Positions 56,750 to 64,000 of a stretch of DNA of 64,000 nucleotides are shown one piece after another. The stretch's first letter is position 1, and every line of letters begins with the position of its first letter. The notes under the pieces were generated by a model. The model was given only the letters and a program-made list of their open reading frames with translations. It had not been told where the DNA came from and made no database searches. The DNA lies in contig OZ316893.1 of the NCBI GenBank assembly GCA_973895155.1, forward strand, positions 3,844,001-3,908,000, in the 5' to 3' direction. Both the position numbers and the translations under genes were made by a program. The stretch is from Marsupella aquatica (lineage: Eukaryota; Marchantiophyta).

Positions 56750-59700
56750 TCACCGCCGTTGGAAGTTGGTATATTTGATGAGAAGAGCAAATATGAAGGC
56801 CATGGACACAATGACGAACACTTGTTCAATGGCCACATATTTCAAGAAACCGTAGTTGTAACCATAATAACTCTCGATAAAGGCTTTCACCGTGATCTCC
56901 TGACCCGGCTGATCCGGTATGTTAATGAAGGTCTCAACGTCACCAAGCTGAGATCCAATGAGGCCGTAAAGAGACCATGACGTGGGCGTACACCAGTAAA
57001 ACCAACGCCACCATACAGGCATTTGCTGCAAAATACCACAAAACCAAATTTCGTTCTATCTTAGATTCTGTGAAAATTCGACTGAGAAAACATTCAACCA
57101 TCTGAAGCTTCTGAGTCTGTTTTGAGATATGATGAAAACTAATTTGAAAGTACACGGAACAGCACAATTCGGATTATCCGAATACTCGCGCAGGAGTGAA
57201 CAACCAGTTTCTGTTCAACTATTAAAATGGGTCTTGCCTGCCAATCCAATTCTTGTAGACAATGAGTGTACATTTGCTTGCTCGAGGCGTTAGAAGAGCT
57301 ATACGGTACCACGCATTGCACTACCCGGGTAGACTACACCAGCGAAATTTCCACACAGGAGTTTTGAAACCTTACCTTTCTTGTGATCGTAAACCCTGAG
57401 AAGAGATTGAAGAGTCCGAAGAGCGACGTCGCAAGAATGCTAGCCGTTTGAGCGTTAGCGGTGGCTGCAACGCTCAACATACCCCAATATACGTAGAAAA
57501 GTAACGTGAAGAACACGAAGTAGAAAAACCAGAGGACTTTGGCGTACTGCCACTCGAATTGAATCATGGGGTAGACGATGCAGGTGAAGAGAATGGTCTG
57601 GAGAAACACGAGAGGACACTCGATAGAAAACTGCATTTATGCCAGTCAAACGAGCGATGAGGTTAAGGCGCGCCTAGCTCTCGATACCATTTTTTCTTTG
57701 ACAATCGTTAGGACGACGATGGCGATAATTTGATTGGCCTACGTATAAAATGGATCTCCGCGGATTACGTTCATTACGTTCTGGACAAGGAACGTCACAG
57801 CAGTGATCGCGAATCTAGGCATTTCACATATTATCTCATTCCAAGCGAGCGTACCTGTGCCAAGGCATAAGTCAGAGGGGAATACATCCCAGCCCCTCGC
57901 TCACGATAATACACTATTCGTTCAATTCCCACGACAGGTTGAATTGCCAACGTGGCATTGGCTCCAAAAAACAACACGGAACAATAGAGTCCGCCCATCA
58001 AGTTGAAGATATCTTGCTGTGTGCCTCTGCAGTTCAATCCAATCGAATTCAGATTAGATAGACGGGCGCCTTATTTTTGTGCAGATCAAATCCTTTTCCT
58101 CTATCGCAAATACGTATGCTATTTGATAGGAAAAAGGAGAGGAGCTAGACGCCAACGGGATTTATCCCTCTGAGACTACTTTTTGCTCAGTCGGGTGATC
58201 AAATACTGGGTCTGAAGCATACCTTTTAGTCCCGAGGCCCCAGAAAATAGATCCGACAATACTGCCCATGGAGATAGTGAACAAGAATTTCACTCCAGAG
58301 TAGGTGGTATTGCGCCAGTAAGACATGCCCATTTTCCAGAAGCATGCCAAGCATTGCACTCGGAAAGATTGTGCGTACACTGTTGGGAACTCCAAGTCCT
58401 TGGAACCCGGAGCCGGTATGCTTAATTGCTTGATGACAGCGGCATTCGCTCTGCATAAATGCCACATCGTCAGTTGAATAGATAATCTTGAGATGGCATC
58501 ATAGAAACGGGAGGAGCACTTCCGTAAAACAGGTGTACATCATTATGGGCCTCTGGACCCTCAGTCGCAGTAATCCAGCCAGATTCTTAAAACCCAGCTA
58601 CTTCCATATTTCAGACAGATGGCGTATACGTATACAATTTGAGCAAGATATGAGCTATGATTTTAGACAATTTGCATAGAATTAGACTATGGAATGACTA
58701 CGCAATCATATATCTGGTGATGAGTATTTGTTGACATCGCCAGCGGATAAGCGCGATTCAAATTACTCTTTGCTTTTCAGAATCTTTCTTCAGGGTTTTT
58801 TAACAAAATTTTAGCACTTACTGGTATGCAGATGACTTGGCGTAAATTTCTGCGAAGTTGACTCCGATCCTGGATTCTGTGGAGATGGAGCTGACCTCCA
58901 GCATCCACGTCGCTGGGTTGTAGCCTTCTTTTATTTTTGGCACTCCCGGAACAGCCTGGGAAGACCCAAAACATTCATGACCAGATTTTTTAAGCAATAC
59001 TCATTATCATTGTTGTGTTCGCAGGGATGCGAACTTATAATCGAGGTTTTGGAAAAAACTTAAAGTGACAAAATACCCCATTACGACAACAAACCTCAAG
59101 CGAGATTACAAGATCATCCGCAGATGACGTGCACATCACATAATTGGCTTCAATTTGTTAAAGGCAAATCTAGAACTATTGAGTATCTAAAAACTGTGTT
59201 ATAAGTCCTACAGTCACGACCGCCATCACAATTGGGAATTAAATTTACGAAACGAGTTCAAGAGGGGAGTGAAAATTTCTCTACCTCAAAATATGCAATG
59301 AGGTTTTTCGAGTGTAGACCAAGGGGCCCTCCGTAAATAGTTTCCCCTCCACGTTTCAAGAGTAACAACTGCGGTTGCAAACAGCGAACAACGGCTTGAA
59401 CTGAATTCATAACATATAGGTGTGTATACACAATTCCAAAAGGTGAATTGCAGGATTGCTGCAAGCCAAAGGATCAAGGCATCTGATCTATAGACTAGAT
59501 TGAATTAATTACATTGCAAGGTTCCTGAAAATTTGAGTACCTCATCGAAGGCTTCAAATATATCAATACTGGGTTGATGAATTGTACAAACGACAGTACG
59601 ACCAGTATCTCCGATGTTCCTGACTGCTCTCATGACAATGGCAGCAGCTCGGGCGTCCAATCCGGAAGTTGGCTCGTCCATGAAGATTATAGAAGGGTTA

Positions 59701-62700
59701 GCTACCAACTCCACTGCTATTGTTAACCTCTTTCTTTGCTCTGTTGACAGGCCCGACTCACCAGGTAGCCCTACAACAAAATCTCGTAACACATCAAGCT
59801 CTACGAGGCTCATCACTTCCTCCACGAACATCTGCATTTAACACCCGGTACTCCCATTATAAACATTTCGGGCGATTTCGAGACGGAAGAAGCAATATCC
59901 TCGACATATTACTAAGCGTTTGAAGCTACATAAATCCTCGCATAAATCCAGATTCGTGAGGCAGTTCAAAGAAGAGAAATTGGCAATCGACGTCAAGATT
60001 TCCAGAATTTCCAAATAAGCCTTACCATACGAGTTCGTTTATCGACGTCAGGCGACAAACGCATCCAGGCCGAGTATACAAGGGATTCAAAAACTGTTAT
60101 ATTTGGAGAATGAATGTCGCTTTGTTCGCAATATCCAGCGATCCGGGCGAATGTCTCCTGCTTCTTTGGATATCCGGAGATCAAAATCTCACCTTCCACA
60201 TAACCTCTCGTTTTGCGCCCCGCCAATACATCCATTAGTGTTGTTTTTCCTGGACAGTCGACACACCAATCCTTATAACTTTTATGTACTTAGATATTCG
60301 GGTGATGTGCCTCAATTCAGTACATTCGCCACAAATGCAAACCTTGCCAAATTCTTTACTACTAGTAAAGTTCACAAAGTACTTGATAACTTTATCCATT
60401 AAATAGCGTTGTATTGCCTCCAGGAAAGTAGAGCTGGTCATATTTACCGGCTCCGCTTACGCCAACTAACGCTGTAATTACTCCTGGCCGAAATGCACCA
60501 CTCACGTTGCTTAAAAGTTGCAGTTTGTCATCCGTTACTCCATGCTCTTTCATTTGCTGCACACGTATTAAAACAACGCAGAGATGATTAATTAATTTAC
60601 ACTACTGTAGTTGAACAGTTCTCAACTGTGTTCAAATTCAAAACTGCTACACTCCGGCATCGCAAACCTTCTAAATTATGACTTAATTTGTTGAAGCCAG
60701 CTATTAACCTATTCAGTTTGAAGAGCCATTATCAAAGTCGTTGACAAGACTGTGTCCCTGATATGTCATATCGTACGGGATATCATATCACATCTTCCAG
60801 ACACAAGCACGAAGAGGAAAGATAATTCTGTCCAACACACTTTCGCAGATTGGAAGTATGAAAAGCTTAATCCAGACTATTGCAACCGATCGCAGCAATT
60901 TAAACTCGTATCCATAAAGAATACTTCGTGCGTACCTCAGGCATATCGACGTAGTAATTGACCTTGTCGAAAGTGATGCAGAGTGGTATGAAAGGTAGGA
61001 CCATTCCTTTCGGGCCCTGTGGAAGTCCATCGTCCTCAAATCCGCTTGACCTTGGTGTTCCAACGGATTGCATCGAAACTCTACCTTGACTCGTAGCCTG
61101 GGCCAACTTGTCACCTGTCATGCACCCAAAAGCAAAGATGAGATAATTGAATGTCTGCGAAGCCCGAGATGAAACTCTCTCCTGTCCACATCTCGAGTTA
61201 CAGTTATCTCTAAACGTTTCAACCCAGCATTTCCTTTTGCTCCACAAGTAGAACGCATTGTAATAGTTTTCTCTAGCAAGTGTAACAAGCGATAGGGTAC
61301 CGTTTTAGAAGACAAACTACTCAGTAGTTAAGAGACAAAGTTTCGCAAGAGCGAAATAACAAGAGCACCGGAAGACTGACTCACCACTCAGATTTGAGAA
61401 ACTAGCAGGTGACTTCCCTTGTATTGCTGTGAATCCGTTCTGCGACATACTATCTCGTCGTATAGAATCTCCTCGTTGAGAGTCTTTGGTCGATTCGTCT
61501 AATGTTTCATGTGAGATCAAAGCACGAGATCTCACGATAGGAGGAGCTGCATCGAAAGATTCCAATTTTCGTTCAATTTGACTGTCAATTGAAGTTGACC
61601 AAGTGACTCCAATTGCCCTATCTAGACTGACTGTGAGATGTACAACATGAGCCACTACTAAATGTACATGAGTAAATTTCTCAGTTCTAGCTGAACTCCA
61701 AAAAAGATCCGTTCAACTATGAGTGTCCAGTTTCAGTGTACGCTTTGGAATTGGCAAAGGTAATAAGAAATCCATCTGAGGACTAAGACATGACGCATAC
61801 TACACGCTCTATATATTTGTCCCACGCATGGGCTAGACGAATAAATGAGTCAGACAGTACGGGAACTACTTACGGTCGAGATATTGTAAACTCAGCGTGA
61901 ACAATATATTGAACAGAAAGACGAACCCCATAAGAGCACCAATACTGAGCCAGACCCAGTATCCTCTGGTTTCTAGCCCCCTATGTTGTAGAGCGGCTAT
62001 TCCAAGGGTGGTGTTGCCAAAAGGCTGCATCAATGCCGAACAACTTCGTCAGCTTCGAGAAGGCCCGTATACAATATCTGTCGCACACTAGGTAGATTGC
62101 TCAACCAGCCTGGGTCTGTCTTCAAGCAGACTGTTATCTCTTCATGTAGAAGAATATAGCATTCTTGGAATACACAAATCATGATATCACGGTAACACAC
62201 AATCTTTTGGCTCAACAGGGCCTGATGAAAGATCAAAACTAAGACTGTACTGCAGTTAGCCTACTCTCGACTGAGGTGTGGCTATGTGTACCTTGTTCCA
62301 TTCCTTCGATAGAAACTCGTTCAGACTGATAGCCTGTTGCCCATACATAAGGGATGAACACCATGATGCCCATTTCCACCATACGGGAATATTATCTGCA
62401 GCACAGCAACAACGGGAGCTAAAGTGAGTGTCATTCCTACAATCCACTCTGTATACTCAGACGATTAAACCGTTACAATCAAGTGCTCAGAAAGGAGCCT
62501 AGAACTTCGTGTAGAATTTTCTCTTAGACATCTCGAGGTCATCGATTGAACGCTAATGTCTCTCTCCATCACTAAAATTGAGTAGTGAGTCTTGCATGAG
62601 TGGAGTTGAAATTCAAGTTTAACTCACTTCTCGCCAAGACAAATCCTCCCAGCAGGATCGTGATTAGGTTAAAAGTAGATCCTACGTTCATGGCGGCCAC

Positions 62701-64000
62701 CCTGGTCCTTGCGGCTGCAGCAGCGAATCGGAAAATTCCAATGGTTGCCTGATTGGTTAAGATGAGTACCAAGAATAGCCTGAAAAATCTGCATGTACTC
62801 AAAAACCAACTTTCTCGGGTTAATTACAAAGATTGTCTCAGACAAAGTTTGATGTTCAAAAGATGAAGCAATCAAATTCTTTTCAATAAATGTTAAATTC
62901 CAAGTGAAATCAATTAATGTGTCTGTGCGTAGTTACAGACTGCGCCACAGACGACATATTGAGATTGTGAGAGGTGCTTGCCTGCCAGCTTCAGGGGAAA
63001 AACCCGTAACGAAATAAACAACGACCAAGTAAACTCCTGCTTCCATGATCGTCCAGGGTATCCTCAAGACGAACATCGGGATTGTCAGGGCCCAAGCAGG
63101 ATAAAGAGACAACTCCTTTTCTTTGAAGTAGACAGGAAGCCGCATAACAGTAAAGGAGAGTTCCGCAAGCCCAGCGGTCATGATGAAAAGGAGGCAAAAA
63201 AAGAGCGCCCCCATATACACAGTGGCATTGTTTATGGTGTCGTGGTGCAACGTGGTGCGGAGGTACAATGTTGATGCGATGAGGGCAACGATTCCAATCT
63301 GGCAGATGTGTCATTCACGAATCTTAATTAGAAAGAGCCTCCAATTAGATCGCCAATATCCAACATAATTCTTGTCATAATAGAGTTATATGCCAATAAA
63401 AGGAATAACTCATCTCCGATACCACTGAGCAGATTTGTTAGGTTGTACTGCTTAGAACACGGCTGACGAAGTCTGGGTATACTACTTGATCATGAATATT
63501 TCATCTAGAATGAGCTTGAGGCTAAGGCTTAATCTGTATAGCAATCCGATCGAACGGGATTGAATTTCACATTCGTCGAACTGAGATTCGTGACTAATTA
63601 GATTACGCTGTGTAGTTTCTAGCTCAAATAGAGAACACGTAGCAATTCATTATATTGAGAACAAATTGTTTTTGAAGAGCATTGAGGTGTAGAACGTACA
63701 ATTCATTGATTTACGTAGAACTATATATTGAACACGTAGCAATTCATTACATTATGATCAAATTTGTCTGGAATAGATTGAGACTGAACTGAGCAGAAAT
63801 AGGACTGAATTTAGAAATGCGGTTCAGTACAGTTGCGTACTGTCTTGATTTAGATACGCGCTTCAGAACTCAGTCTTGATCGAGACACAACATATTCCAA
63901 ACCTAGCAGGACAGGAATTTCCACAGCTCACCTGTACAACTTTGGCAACGTATGTCGCCCTGTGTCGTTGCATGAGGACGACCTCCCGCTGAAAACAAGC
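56750..64000 (-). CDS. PDR-type full-size ABCG transporter, C-terminal part (gene continues past the right edge)
   Basis: Sixteen exons are visible, from 5' to 3': 63932-63988, 62982-63298, 62628-62788, 62292-62395, 61874-62024, 61385-61654, 60936-61114, 60448-60556, 60026-60249, 59541-59831, 59285-59368, 58822-58955, 58223-58450, 57855-58026, 57376-57630 and 56750-57025. All phases agree. The first part is the end of membrane domain 1 ([29 protein letters not shown]). The second nucleotide-binding domain follows: NYYVDMPE, Walker [30 protein letters not shown], signature [11 protein letters not shown], Walker [13 protein letters not shown] and [15 protein letters not shown]. Membrane domain 2 ends in [12 protein letters not shown] transporters export lipids, terpenoids or hormones across the plasma membrane; the substrate here cannot be told. 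The linker exon 61385-61654 is the least certain, as it rests on phase and position. Confidence 0.92.

Overview
The window reads as a stretch of nuclear genome from a land plant. The genes carry many short GT-AG introns. Land-plant families are present: a LORELEI-like GPI-anchored protein, a full-size PDR/ABCG transporter, a DUF3110 protein and a multi-exon RsmG. TTTAGGG-type motifs and plant transposons are also present. A glutathione transferase of the YfcG/Ure2p type, known mainly from bacteria, fungi and mosses, points to a non-seed plant such as a bryophyte or lycophyte; that placement is inference.

Left third (1-19.3 kb): nested transposable elements. A large CACTA (En/Spm) element runs from beyond the left edge to 9533. 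It encodes a TNP1-like protein (441-1532, minus), a spliced SET-domain protein (3372-4567, plus) and a spliced TNP2 transposase (4800-8183, plus) with DUF4218 and DUF4216 regions. Three clusters of a TTTGCGA-core motif lie at 213-376, 1656-1758 and 8988-9478. The right end (TAGTG on the plus strand) interrupts an older minus-strand L1-type LINE (9534 to about 17.2 kb or beyond). That LINE was also hit by an LTR element, now a 2543-bp solo LTR (11662-14204) flanked by GGCCC. To its right lies a decayed Myb/SANT-like (trihelix-like) gene (18335-19277, minus).

Right two thirds: six genes separated by repeat-rich spacers. They are rsmG (20299-23209, plus, 7 exons, 298 aa), a LORELEI-like GPI-anchored protein (27480-29376, plus, 3 exons, 184 aa), ARL8 (37512-40825, plus, 6 exons, 184 aa), the GST (43366-45068, minus, 4 exons, 217 aa), a DUF3110 protein (53255-54217, plus, single exon) and the C-terminal part of a PDR/ABCG transporter (56750 to beyond the right edge, minus, 16 exons visible). 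For every multi-exon host gene the exon phases sum to an open frame. The genes do not form a pathway.

The spacers hold a 5'-truncated LINE with an intact C-terminal nuclease-like ORF (47.3-48.4 kb), two further fragments of that LINE family, a decayed L1-type reverse transcriptase, a MITE-like inverted repeat, microsatellites, and many two- or three-copy local tandem duplications. No tRNA, rRNA or CRISPR was seen. The most unusual item is the CACTA element that carries its own SET-domain gene.
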